From the NCBI GenBank assembly GCA_026636295.1, contig CP089462.1, forward strand, positions 248,001 through 312,000: a stretch of DNA of 64,000 nt, read 5' to 3'. The notes below the pieces were generated by a model. The model had not been told where the DNA came from. It ran no database searches and was given only the letters and a program-made list of their open reading frames with translations. This DNA comes from Medakamo hakoo. Lineage: Eukaryota > Chlorophyta > Trebouxiophyceae > Coccomyxaceae. Below, in pieces: positions 32,006-41,783 of the stretch. The position numbers and the translations under genes were made by a program. How positions within the stretch are numbered: position 1 is the first letter of the stretch; every line of letters starts with the position of its first letter.

Positions 32006-33969
32006 ATGGCGCCTGCCGCCCTTCTCCTCTCCCTCCTTGCCCTCCTGGGTCTCCGCAGCATCCATGCTGCCACGACAACCGTGGATCTGTGGAGAAACAA
32101 CCCCGAGCTGGATTCCGGCGGAGGGGCGAAGAGACCCGCAATGAACGTCGCGGCAAGTTTACTTGGCGAGAGTTTTTTGGGGGGCGCCGCTCGTGTGGTG
32201 GGACACGCACCGCCCAGAGCGCGTCTGAGATTGCGTGCCACGCAGCCATGTGGGCGGAAAGCGGAAACAAAGCCGCACGTGCGCGTGGCGCCTTCCGAAA
32301 GCAAGGCCATGCGCCGTGTAACCTTGGCGTGCGCGACGGCGCGCCCCACCCAGCACGCCGCATCACGCCGCCGCCGGCCGACGACACGCACGACACCATC
32401 TCACACGTGCACACGCACTCTCTTACCCACGTACCTACAGTACTACGGCGAATTTGCGCTGGGTACCCCCCCACAACGCCTCACGGCCTGCTTCGACACG
32501 GGGTCGTCCGACTCTTGGATTCCGGGCTCCCTGTGCTTGGCCCCGCCCTGCGCCACGCACGACAAGTTCCGGCCCATGGACAGCTCGACGTACCATGTGA
32601 GTGAGGCGCAGTGGCGTTCGCACGTCGGAAAACCGGACCTGAGCGCGCTCCTTCCCTCAACCAACCCTCCACCCCGCCACTCCACACCCCTTCAGCTCCG
32701 CCCCGAACCCTTCCACCTGGCCTACGGCACGGGGCGCGTCGTCGGCTCCGTCGCCACGGAAACCTTGACTCTAGGCACCCCGCCCATGGCCGTCCCCAAC
32801 CAGGGCTTTGGCATGGTCGTCGACACGTCCGCCGACTTTGGGCGGACGTCGTGCGACGGGCTAATTGTGTGTTTTGAGCATTTTTTTCAGGGTTTGGCCG
32901 GGGAAGCGGAGCGCGTCCTCACCGCCCGCGTCCTCCCAGCCCCCCTTACCGCGGACTGCTGTACACGCCCATGCCCGGCGTCTGACGACACATGCTCCTC
33001 CACCCCCCACCCCAAAAATAAAACCAAAAAACAAAAAAAAACAGGGCCTCGGCTTCTCCAGCCTGTCTGTCATGAAGCAGCCCACCCTGTTCGACTCCAT
33101 GCGCGCGCTCGGCCTCCTGGACGCGCCACGCTTCTCCGTGTGGATGTCGGACGACCCGGACCAGGAGCCGGCGGGGGCCATCACCTTTGGTGGCGTGGAC
33201 CCGGACCGGTACTCGGGCAAGGTGAAAGAGACAGAGGACGGATGGCGGAAGAGGAGGGAGGGGGTGCGGTGGTCGCGCGCGCGGCGCGTCACACTGCTGC
33301 CACCCACCTCCTCACCCATCCCAAACACACACATCATCCAAACCAAACGTGCCACCTCAGATCCACTTCATGCCCGTCGTCACCCGCAAGTTCTGGTCCG
33401 TGGCCCTGGACGGCATCACCAACTCCGCCCCCGGCGCGGCCATGGCCAACATCACCGCGCGCACGGCCATCCTGGACACGGGCACGACCGCGCTCATCAT
33501 GTCGCACGACGACGCGGCCGCCGTCCACGCCGGCATCCCGGGCGTCGAACTCACAAAGGGCGGCTACTACAACGTCACGGGCGGGTGCGGGGCGGTGGAC
33601 GACCTGCCCGACCTCGTCTTCGTGCTGGCGGGCCGCCGCTTTGAGCTGCCCGCCCGCCTGTGGGTCCAACAGATCCCCGCGACGGGCGGCGAGGACCCGG
33701 CGCTGATGTGCGTGTCCGCCATCATCCCCGGCCCCACCAACAAGGAGCGGGGTGTGGTGTTGGGCGACGCGTTCCTGCGCGCCTGGTACAGCGTGTATGA
33801 GGTGGACGGGCCGCCCGGCGCGGAGACGGGCGCGCGGGTTGGCCTGGCGAGGAGCGCGGCCGTGCCGACGCCGCCCGGGAAGGAGGTCAAGCGCGCGGAG
33901 CCGCCGCCGGAGGGTGGGCCGGGCGGGGGCGGGCCGCGCATGGGGCTCATCGGCAAGCGCCTGCTGTGA
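32006..33969 (+). CDS. Secreted or vacuolar pepsin-like aspartyl protease 1 (five exons)
   Basis: Five exons (32006-32152, 32441-32596, 32696-32866, 33045-33221, 33361-33969) give 419 residues. Residues 1-22 are a signal peptide (LLLSLLALLGLRSIHA) followed by a short propeptide. The mature part opens with YYGEFALGTPPQ and has both catalytic aspartates: DTGSSDSW (Asp68) and ILDTGTTALIM (Asp256). The joins restore CDGLIGLGFSSLSV, QEPAGAITFGGVD and FMPVVTRKFWSVAL, all standard in pepsin-family (A1) enzymes. Intron 1 begins with GCAAGT after NVA, a GC donor, at the same place as the single intron of the neighbouring protease. Such enzymes cleave proteins at acid pH in the vacuole or outside the cell. 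It starts head-to-head with the TMEM214-like gene, 219 bp away. Confidence 0.9.
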
Positions 33970-34278
33970 TGAGGGGGGACTGTTGCCCTAGTGATGTGTT
34001 GTCCCTCCTTCCAAAGACAGGGGGGGGTCGGAGGCGGACCGAAACAGAACAGGCAGACAGAACTTGCATCACACTTCTTTCCTCTCGACGACCGCGCGTG
34101 CGCTCGCCCCCCTCCCGCACAGCCCCCGCGCTCCTTCCGCGCGCGCTCCTTGCCTCCCTCCCTCCCTCCACACACTAGTCCAAGCACAGCGCTTGCACTG
34201 TCCACGACCACGACGTAGACTCCTACCGTCGCGCGTCCCTGTCTGTTTCATTTTATTGAAATTCATTCGCTGCCGGCC
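33970..34278. other. Spacer between the two tandem aspartyl proteases
   Basis: These 309 bp hold the 3' flank of protease 1 and the promoter of protease 2. A TCATTTTATTGAAATTCATTC stretch directly before ATG 34279 is unusually AT-rich for the window; the ATTTTATT within it may act in initiation. No gene is seen. Confidence 0.4.
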
Positions 34279-36232
34279 ATGTCTCTCCGCGCCCTGCTCT
34301 TCGCGGCCCTCCTGGCCGCGGCCGCCGTCTGCGCGTCCGCCGGCACCACGTCCGTCATGCTGTACCGGCACTCTACGCTGGACAAGGTCACGTCCCGGGC
34401 CGCCCGCAACGTGGCGGTGAGTTTTTGGGAAAGGGGTGATAACTCGCCCCGCATGCGTCGCGGCGACCTAGCCGCGCACAAAATTGTGCTGCGCCCTCCC
34501 ACCCTGCCGCCCGCCCCGCCGCCCGCTTACCACCGGAGCGATGGGTCTGGCGCTGCGTGCACTGATCATCGCGACGGCGGAGGAGAGTGGGAGAGGGGCG
34601 GAAAGGTGGGCGGGCGGGCGTCCAAGCCACCTCGCCACAAGCCCGACGGGCCGTTTTCCTTCAATTGGGTCGCGTTTTTTGCGCTGGCCCGTCCAAGAAA
34701 CCGGGCGGCGCGGCGGGCAAGGCGTCCCGCCTCCCGCCACGCATCCGACTAGATAAGCCGATGTGCGTGCTTGCCTAACACGCAAGCATAGGGAGCGACA
34801 GCAAGTCTCGCGCACGGCATGCGCGGTGACGTGCCCACCGTCCCACGCACACCGCCGAGCGCGCGGCCTCCGCTGCGTCTTGCAACCCCTCCGCCGCCTC
34901 ACGCCCCACACACTCCATCACCACCCCACCCCACCCCCCACCCCCTTAAAGTATTACGGCACCTTCGAACTGGGCTCCCCTCCCGTCAAGTACACCGGCT
35001 GCTTCGACACCGGGTCCGCCGACACCTGGCTGCCCGCGGGCGCGTGCGCCAACCCGTCCTGCCTGACGCACACGCGCTTCGAGCCGCGCGGCTCGTCCAC
35101 CTACCAGACCCTCAACGCGCCCTTCCAGATCACGTACGGCACCGGCTCCGTCGCCGGCTTCGTCGGGTCGGACGTGCTGACGCTGGGCGACGCGCCCGGC
35201 GGCCCCCAGCTGTCCGTCGTCAACCAGGGCTTTGGCATCGTCTTCGACTCGTCCATGGACTTCCTGTCCGCGTCGTGCGACGGCCTCTTTGGCCTGGCCT
35301 TCCCCGAACTGTCCGAGATGCAGGTCAACCCCGCCTTCTTCAACATGATGCGCCAGGAGGTGCTGGACGAGGACGTCTTCGGCCTGTGGCTGTCCGCCGA
35401 CCCGGCCCAGGAGCCGGCGGGCGTGCTGACGTTTGGGGCGGCGGACGCGGCGCACTACCACGGCGAGCTGGAGTGGGTGCCCGTCTCGGAAAAAGCGTAC
35501 TGGACCGTGGCCATGTCCGGCGGGTCCGTCGGCAACGCCGCCCTGGCCCTCAACGCCAAGTCCGCCATCCTGGACTCGGGCACGACCGCCATCCTCATGT
35601 CCGACGCGGACGCGGCCAAGCTGCACCGCGCCATCCCCGGCGTCGCCTTCAACCCGGCCGGCGGGTATTACAACATCACGGGGGGCTGCGGCGCCGTGCC
35701 CTCCCTGCCCGACATCGGCTTCACGCTGGGCGGCACGACCTACACCATCCCGCCCCGCCTGTGGACGCAGCAGGTCCCCAACCCGGCGGGCGGCGTCAAC
35801 TGCATCTCCGGCATCATCCCCGGCGGCGACTCCAACTCCATCATCCTGGGCGACAACTTCTTGCGCGCCTGGTACACCGCGTACAAGTACGACCGGGCGT
35901 CCCACACCGCGTACGTCGGCTTTGCCCTGCCCAAGGACGTCGACCTGGAGGCGCCGTCCCCCGAAATTCAGGCGGTGACGGTGGAGTCGGCGTCGGCGGC
36001 CGCGGCGTCCGCCCGCGAGGGCGGCGTCGGCGGCGAGGACGGCGGCCTGCTGTCTTCCCAGGCCGTGTCGGGCGGCGGGTCGGACGAGCGCCGGGGCCGG
36101 GACTGGCTGCCGGCGCTGCGGCCGTTCCGGTTGGGGCCCATCGAGATCGTGCCCGGCTCGTCGACGCGGGACGACCTCGCGCCGCGGCCGCAGCACGCGC
36201 TCTCGTCCGAGGACGCGGTGTCGGCGCCCTGA
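34279..36232 (+). CDS. Secreted or vacuolar pepsin-like aspartyl protease 2 (two exons)
   Basis: Two exons (34279-34416 and 34952-36232) give 472 residues. A signal peptide (LRALLFAALLAAAAVCASA) is followed by a short propeptide ending NVA, then YYGTFELGSPPVKY. Catalytic motifs are DTGSADTW (Asp65) and ILDSGTTAILM (Asp254). Other family marks are CDGLFGLAFPELSEMQ, QEPAGVLTFGAAD, YWTVAMSGGSVG and ILGDNFLRAWYTAYKY. It is clearly a tandem paralogue of protease 1. Both share an intron after NVA, but here the rest of the protein is uninterrupted, while protease 1 has three more introns. The intron is long for this window (535 bp). A C-terminal extension of about 90 residues without known domains follows the protease fold. 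Confidence 0.92.
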
Positions 36233-37092
36233 GAGACAGAGCGCACGAAAGTGCTCGTCCCGCCAGCATTCCCACCGCTCCAGCTCTGTTCAGTCTCGAT
36301 TCTTTCCGTGCGCGTGACCCCGTGCGTGCGATGACCCTGTGTGTCTCACTTGTGCTTTTACCACGAAAAAAAAAACTGCTTTGCCTTGCTTGTTTAGGTG
36401 TTGGGGGTGGTTGAGAGAGAGAGAGAGAGAGTCTGGGGGGTTGCCTTGCTTTTTTCTCGTCATGGCGCGCGGAGCCGCGACCCTCGAGCACGGCTGCGCG
36501 TCACCATTGACTGACACCCTTGTCCAGGGAGAGACCAAACTTGCCCGCGTCCCCACCGGTGGCACACTCCCGGTTTTTTCTTTTGCGCGATGGGAAGTGG
36601 GGTGGTTGGATTTAAGGGCTTTACCCCATTCCCCCCGTGAAAAACAAAACAAAACCGTAACCGTCCCCGGCATGTTTATCATAACCCCCCCGAGATGTCC
36701 CATGTGTGTTGGTGGCGGGCGGTGGCGGTGGTGGACAGGGGGCGGACTCACGCTCACACGCACACACCATTCAGGTTTTTCCAGGCGGCCTGCGCGCGCG
36801 CGCGCTCCAGGCAAGCACACAGCCCGCGCGCGCGGCCCAACTCTAGGCTCTCTCTTGACGCGCTCACAAACCCACAGGTGCGGCACGGCGACAGAGGTGG
36901 ATGCTGTGTGTGTGGACGGCCGATCGACGCGGGAGAGAATGGGGACGAGTGGGGAGAGGGGGGGAGAGAGAGAGAGACGGGAGAGGGGATGGTCGTCGCG
37001 CAGGGTGTGTGTCCAAGTGCAGTTTTCTCTTTCCGTTTCGTGCGGGCGTGCGCACCCTTCTTCTCTCTCTCCAGAAAGTCCCTTCTCTCACG
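36233..37092. other. Gene-free region before TVP23
   Basis: This 860-bp gap between plus-strand genes has an A run (36366-36375), a GA repeat, and a long CACA/GAGA-rich leader before ATG 37093. It is less GC-rich than neighbouring coding sequence. Reading frames on both strands look like chance translations of low-complexity DNA. I find no RNA gene. Confidence 0.4.
36413..36431. repeat. (GA)n microsatellite
   Basis: A run of about nine GA units lies in the gap between protease 2 and TVP23. Confidence 0.8.
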
Positions 37093-37981
37093 ATGGACCC
37101 GGCAGACGATGCCGGCGTCGTCGCGTACGCGCACCCCTGGGTCGCGTCCATCATGCTGTTTTTCAAGGCAAGGCAGGAGAGAAAGAGCCGCGCGCCAATG
37201 GCCCCATTGCTCTCACAAAAGCAGTCGTCGCGCCGGGGTTTGGGCTGCACGTCCCAGGTCCTGCTTCGGCGCAAACTGGTGCCCAGATGCCAGGTCTCAG
37301 CCGCATCAAGCAGGAAAAGCCAGCCGTGGCAGGACACCGCCACACCGGTCGTATTTCTTTTCGCCCGCTCGAAACCTCACCACCATCTCCCATCCACCCG
37401 CTCCCTCAGATCTCCGCCCTCGTCGTCTACATCGTGTGCGGCATCTTCTCCAAATCCTTCATCGCCAACTTTGTGGTCGTTGTCGTCCTTCTCATGGCCG
37501 ACTTCTGGATGGTGGGTGTATGGGGGGGGCGTGTGTGGACGCCGCGCTGTCTTTCCTGCGTGCATCCACCCTCTCCCTGACCCCTCTCCTTCCCAACCCC
37601 TTCCCTCGAAACCCATAGACCAAAAACGTGGCCGGCCGCTTGCTCGTCGGCCTGCGCTGGTGGAATGAAGTCACCGACACGGGCGGGTCCAACTGGCGGT
37701 TTGAGTCGCTGCCCGACGGCGGCCGGGCCATCAACTCGCGCGACTCCAAAGCCTTTTGGTGGGCGCTGTGGGCGGCGCCGGCCGCGTGGGTGTTGTTGGG
37801 CATCGTCGCCTTCGCCCGCCTGAAGCTGGACTACTTGCTGGTCGTGTCCATCGCCCTCATGCTCGGCGGCGCGAATGTGGTGGGGTACACGAAATGCTCC
37901 AAGACCGCGTCCGCGGCGCTGCGGTCGTACGCCCAGCAAGCCGTGACGAGCGGGCTGACGGCCGCCATTGGGCGGGTGTGA
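37093..37981 (+). CDS. TVP23: TVP23/ECHIDNA trans-Golgi membrane protein
   Basis: Three exons (37093-37167, 37410-37511, 37619-37981) give 179 residues, a normal length for the family. Yeast Tvp23 and plant ECHIDNA are four-pass membrane proteins of the trans-Golgi network needed for secretion and vacuolar sorting. Family signatures are [56 protein letters not shown] and FWWALWAAPAAWVL. Four hydrophobic segments are visible. The first exon must end at FFK because the family continues directly with SALVVYIVCG; the bases there are GCAAGG, so intron 1 uses a GC donor with a normal AG acceptor. Intron 2 is GT-AG. Confidence 0.94.
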
Positions 37982-38387
37982 GGAGGGTGCGGGGGTGGAG
38001 CGTGTGGAGGCCCGGTGTGTCGGCGGGCGGGCGCGTGGGCGGGCCGGATGGGAAAGGCACGGGAGGGGTTTGGGATGGGAGGCCCCCCCCAGCCAACCTT
38101 CTTCAGTGCCTTTTTTTTTCGCTTCTTTTTTTTTTCGTGTAGACTTAGAGTCCGTTCGTTTGGTTTTTTGTTGTTATTTGCCAACCGCCCGAGACGGCCT
38201 GACTCGGGACTCGCGTCGACGCAGACACTGAGCGCGCGCCGATGGTGTCAGGTGCGAGTGTGGAGGGATGGACGGAAGGAGGGACGGATGGATGGAGGCC
38301 TCCAGGCGGGCCAGCCATTTTCCCTCAACCCCAGCTCGCCCCTCCGCACTCTCGCGCGCACACCCTCCAGCCTCATCCCGCCGGACG
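37982..38387. other. Intergenic region with two T runs
   Basis: These 406 bp follow TVP23. They contain two plus-strand T runs (about 38110-38118 and 38127-38137) that may mark the TVP23 3' end, then GGATGGATGG-type repeats near 38260-38300. No gene is seen. Confidence 0.4.
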
Positions 38388-39236
38388 ATGACCGACCCGC
38401 TGGCCACGCCGGGTGGTGTGCGCTCCCGACCGACAGCCGTGGAAAGCCTGGCGGCGTCCGCCGAGGCGGCCGCCGCCACGGCCGCTGCTGCCACGCCGCC
38501 GCCGCCGCCCACCAACGAAGGGGCGACCGCCTCCAACCACGACCCTTCCCGCCGCCGCCGCCGCCCCTCCTCCGTCGGCAGCCAGGAGACTGACAGCGAA
38601 GACGGATCCAGGAGGCCGCCACCCTTGCCGCCGCCGCCACACCAAGCCAAGCCCAAGAAGAAGAAACTGTGCAGCGGGCCCAGCGGGCGGCGCACGTCGG
38701 GCGCGGGCGGCAGTGGTGGTGGTGGCGGCGCCCGCCCCCGCTCCAGCGGCCCAGCGGCCACGGCGGACGTCGTGGCGGAGGCTGCACCGCCGACCGTGGC
38801 AGCAGAGCCAGTGGCGGCAGCTGCACCACCGGCCGTGGCAGCAGCGCCAGTGGCGCCTGCCGTGGCCGCTCCGTTCCGAGCGGCGGCAGGCGCCTGCCCC
38901 CCGCCCATGGTGCCCACGCCCCGCGGCCTGGCCTCGCCCGAGGCCCTCGCGCCCCTGCCGCTGCCGCCCGCTGACGCCGCAGAGGCTGGCAGAGCATCTG
39001 TGCCACCCTTCTACGCCTCCCCGCCCCTGCCACTGGCGCCAGTCGACCCGTGCGCGTCGGCCGCCCACCCGACCTCGCCGCCCGTCTCACCGCTGACTGC
39101 CTTGCTGGGCGGACCACCGGCCGCCATCGACGGCGGCGGCGGGCACGTCCACCGCGGCCTGCACCCGCGCCTGTGGCTGCTGCCTGCCCCACCAGGCGGC
39201 GACCACCGCCGCGGCAGTGGGCGGCAGGACGGGTGA
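38388..39236 (+). CDS. Low-complexity protein with basic nuclear-type signal, unknown function
   Basis: An open frame of 282 residues from ATG 38388 to TGA 39236, with no intron recognised. I do not recognise the family. Composition is dominated by Ala and Pro. The first 90 residues are the most protein-like: a basic block SRRRRRPSSVGSQETDSEDG mixes Arg, Ser and acidic residues, and KPKKKKL near residue 88 resembles a monopartite nuclear localisation signal. Imperfect Ala/Pro repeats follow (VAEAAPPTVAAEPVAAAAPP and similar). No transmembrane segment or signal peptide is seen. Long open frames also exist on the opposite strand because of the base composition, so its reality is uncertain. Confidence 0.35.
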   Translation: MTDPLATPGGVRSRPTAVESLAASAEAAAATAAAATPPPPPTNEGATASNHDPSRRRRRPSSVGSQETDSEDGSRRPPPLPPPPHQAKPKKKKLCSGPSGRRTSGAGGSGGGGGARPRSSGPAATADVVAEAAPPTVAAEPVAAAAPPAVAAAPVAPAVAAPFRAAAGACPPPMVPTPRGLASPEALAPLPLPPADAAEAGRASVPPFYASPPLPLAPVDPCASAAHPTSPPVSPLTALLGGPPAAIDGGGGHVHRGLHPRLWLLPAPPGGDHRRGSGRQDG

Positions 39237-39425
39237 AGCACGGGGACGGGACAAGGGTAAGGAGTGGGGCGTTGTCGTCGTGTTTTTCTTCTTTCCTTCA
39301 TCAAGTCTTTGCTTCACAAAACAACGAGGCGCCCAACAAAACACACACATGCCCTCACTCCGCGGCCGCCGCGCCCTGCGCAGGGCTGACCTGGGAGGCA
39401 TGTACATGGCCCGCCCCCCAAAATA

Positions 39426-39442
39426 ACAGCCGAAAAGGCTGT
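39426..39442. other. Perfect 6-bp hairpin with 5-base loop
   Basis: The stem ACAGCC / GGCTGT encloses GAAAA and is followed on the plus strand by an A-rich tract. It lies about 190 bp after the upstream stop codon. It could be part of a 3' UTR or be accidental. Confidence 0.3.
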
Positions 39443-39876
39443 CGAAAAAAAACTTAAAAACTGCGAAAACTTGAAAAGATGCTGCCCAAACAAAAAAAGA
39501 AAAAAATGCTGGGTGGGGGGATGGAGAAGGCTAGTTACGGGATTTGTCACGACCTTGTGGTAGAAATGGGGAGGAAAATAGCTTCAAAGAGAGGAAACAA
39601 GGAAGAGGTGGCTACTTCTACTCCTGCGCGGCCGTGCGCGCACGTCAGGAGAGAGGGAGGAAGCCTGCGAAGAAAAAACAGGGGAGAGAGAGTTGGGAGC
39701 TCATTCTCTCTCCACCGATGCCCAAAGGAAACACCGCGTCTTGCCTGGACAACGACGCCCACATAACAAAGATTTCGCCCTGAAGGGATTCTACGGGGCT
39801 AACGAGGAAGGAGAGAAATGCAAAAGGAGGAGGAGGGAAGGACAGGCACCGCCGGGCTTGCTAGACAACACCATCC

Positions 39877-39929
39877 CATCCATCCATCCATCCATACGCG
39901 CGGGGTGGGGGAGGTGCATGGATGGATGG
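39877..39929. repeat. (CATC)n / (GATG)n inverted repeat
   Basis: A CATC tandem run (39877-39895) is followed 22 bp later by its inverted copy ATGGATGGATGG (39918-39929). The pair can fold into a hairpin and lies in the probable 3' UTR of the bZIP gene. Confidence 0.65.
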
Positions 39930-40085
39930 TGGAGAGAGTTGAGGGGGGTGGGTTGGGGAGGGAGAGGAACGTCATTGCCTCGACGAACACCGCCCGAGCC
40001 TGCAGAAGCATGGCTGCACGTTGCGTGCGCGCGCGCCTGCAGGCCGGGCCGAAAAGGCATCTGCGACCAAGATTGTTTTCGCTCT

Positions 40086-41603
40086 TCATTGCGGCGGCGG
40101 CGGCGGCGGCGACTGCTGGGCCGCCGCCTGCCGCGCCTGCTGGGCTTGTTTGACAGTACCCCAGGCTTGCGCCGCGGCCAGCAGGGCGCTGACCATGGCG
40201 GCCGTGTCATCGGCGGACCGGGGTGGGAGGGCCGGCGGCAGTTGAGGTTGCGGCGGTGGTGGCGGCGGCGCCAGGAGAGGAGGTGGTGGGCGGGGCGCCG
40301 GCGGCGGCGGCGGCGACGCGACGCCGCTGCCACTCGCGCCGCCACTACCACCGCTGGCCGACGCGGCCCGGACGAGCGCCGCGACCGCGGACGCCAGGGC
40401 GTCGGGGTCGACGGTCGAGCCGGAGGACGACGAAGAGCCGGGCAGGCTGCCCAGCCTGGGCGCGGCGCCACCGCGGATGGCCGCGTCCAGCAGCAGGGCG
40501 GCCGTCATGGCGGGCGGCAGGTTTGGCGGTAGGGCGGGCGGGAACGTCGCCAGCTGCTGCTGCTGTGGCGGCGGCGGCGGCGGCGGCGACAGCATGGCCT
40601 GCGGCAACGGCGGCGGCGGTGGAGGCGGCGATGCGACGGCCACCGCGCTGCCACCGCCCCGGCCCGCCTGGTGGTTCAAGAGGGCGGCCGCCACAGCCCG
40701 CGTCGCGGCGGACGCGCCCGACCCGTCGGCCGTGGGAGTTGACGGCAGAGCTTTGGGCAGGACGGCTTGGGGTGGCGGCGCCGGTGGGGCGGCACTGTTG
40801 GGTGGCGGTGGTGGTGGCGCGGGCCCGCCCAGCGAGGCGACCTCCATTGACGCGGCCGGCCCGCCGCCGCTGCCGCCGTCGATCGACCGCCCGGGCGCCG
40901 CGGCCTGCGGCACGGACCGGGCGGCGATGTGGGCGGGGACCAGGCGCCTCAACGCCGCGGCTTCCGCCCGGGCGGCCGCCAGCTCAGCCGCCTGGGCCGC
41001 GGCCTTGGCTTCCAGCGTCGCGCACCGCGCGTGCATGTCGGCGAGCGCCGCGCGCTGCCGCGCCCTGAACCGGCGCTGCGCCTCGCAGTTTTTCATCTTG
41101 TTGACTTCCGCCTTGGACAGCGAGTGCGTGGGGCCCAGGTGCCGGTCGGCACTGGCGCCGCCGCTGCAGTCGGAGCCGCCGCCGCCGGTAGACTGGGTGC
41201 GCTGGCGGCTGGCCGCGCGCGTCGAGCGCGCGCGGCGGGTCGTCACACCCACCGCGGGCGGCGCGGGCGACGCGCCCCACGGCTGGAGGACGGCCGCCCG
41301 GCCGCCGGCTGTGGGGGCGGACGAGGATGGCGACGAGCCCGTCCCAGCCGTGGCCGGCCGTGGGGAAGCCGGGTCGCCCGGCGGTGCGGGCGCGGGCGCG
41401 GGCGGCGGCGGGCTCGCGACTGGTGCCGCGGCGGCCGACGCGGTCGCGGCCGTCGCCGCGCGCGCGGCCGCGACGACCGCCGCGACGGACGGCCAGGGCG
41501 CCGCGCCTCCTCCTCCGGTGGTTGGCGAGAACAGGCCCAAGGCTTCCAAGGTGGGTGTGCCGCCCTGGCTGGTCAGGGCCGCGACGGCGGCGGCGACGTC
41601 AGA
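40086..41603 (-). CDS. bZIP transcription factor, 5' end unresolved
   Basis: One large exon codes for about 505 residues and ends at TGA 40086-40088. A bZIP domain lies about 165 residues in: the basic region NKMKNCEAQRRFRARQR has the N-x7-R signature (NCEAQRRFR), and a zipper-like helix follows with hydrophobic residues every seven (DMHARCATLEAKAAAQ, then AELAAARAEAAALRRL). The zipper is weak and Ala-rich. bZIP factors bind DNA as dimers. The C-terminal two thirds is Pro/Ala/Gly-rich. A good 3' splice site (CTCAG) stands at 41604-41608, so I take 41603 as the exon boundary. No in-frame ATG exists before the basic region, nor any ATG on this strand in the 150 bp upstream, so at least one 5' exon is missing from my model. 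Confidence 0.62.
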   Translation of the reverse strand, partial: SDVAAAVAALTSQGGTPTLEALGLFSPTTGGGGAAPWPSVAAVVAAARAATAATASAAAAPVASPPPPAPAPAPPGDPASPRPATAGTGSSPSSSAPTAGGRAAVLQPWGASPAPPAVGVTTRRARSTRAASRQRTQSTGGGGSDCSGGASADRHLGPTHSLSKAEVNKMKNCEAQRRFRARQRAALADMHARCATLEAKAAAQAAELAAARAEAAALRRLVPAHIAARSVPQAAAPGRSIDGGSGGGPAASMEVASLGGPAPPPPPPNSAAPPAPPPQAVLPKALPSTPTADGSGASAATRAVAAALLNHQAGRGGGSAVAVASPPPPPPPLPQAMLSPPPPPPPQQQQLATFPPALPPNLPPAMTAALLLDAAIRGGAAPRLGSLPGSSSSSGSTVDPDALASAVAALVRAASASGGSGGASGSGVASPPPPPAPRPPPPLLAPPPPPPQPQLPPALPPRSADDTAAMVSALLAAAQAWGTVKQAQQARQAAAQQSPPPPPPQ

Positions 41604-41783
41604 CTGAGACGGCGGGGCCGGGCGGTGTGGGGTCGGCCTGGATGGGTGGAGGGGCGGGGGTGTGGTTGGGGATGTGGGCACGGTCAGAGACGCGATGGCA
41701 GACGCGTTTTACCCCGACGCCGGCCGCTGTCACGTCTGCGGCGCTTCAGAGTGCGGGCGGGCGGGGCGGAAACGGAAACAAAA

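Larger units (their letters stand above)
39237..40085. other. Gene-free region between convergent genes
   Basis: This 849-bp stretch lies between the ends of the low-complexity gene (plus) and the bZIP gene (minus). It is relatively A-rich (39420-39600), contains a short perfect hairpin at 39426-39442 and an inverted CATC/GATG repeat at 39877-39929. I see no protein gene and no tRNA. Confidence 0.4.

Noticed and set aside
34417-34951. Possible separate gene inside the 535-bp intron of protease 2
   Set aside because: The small frames on both strands lack recognisable motifs and splice sites. The intron is simply long.
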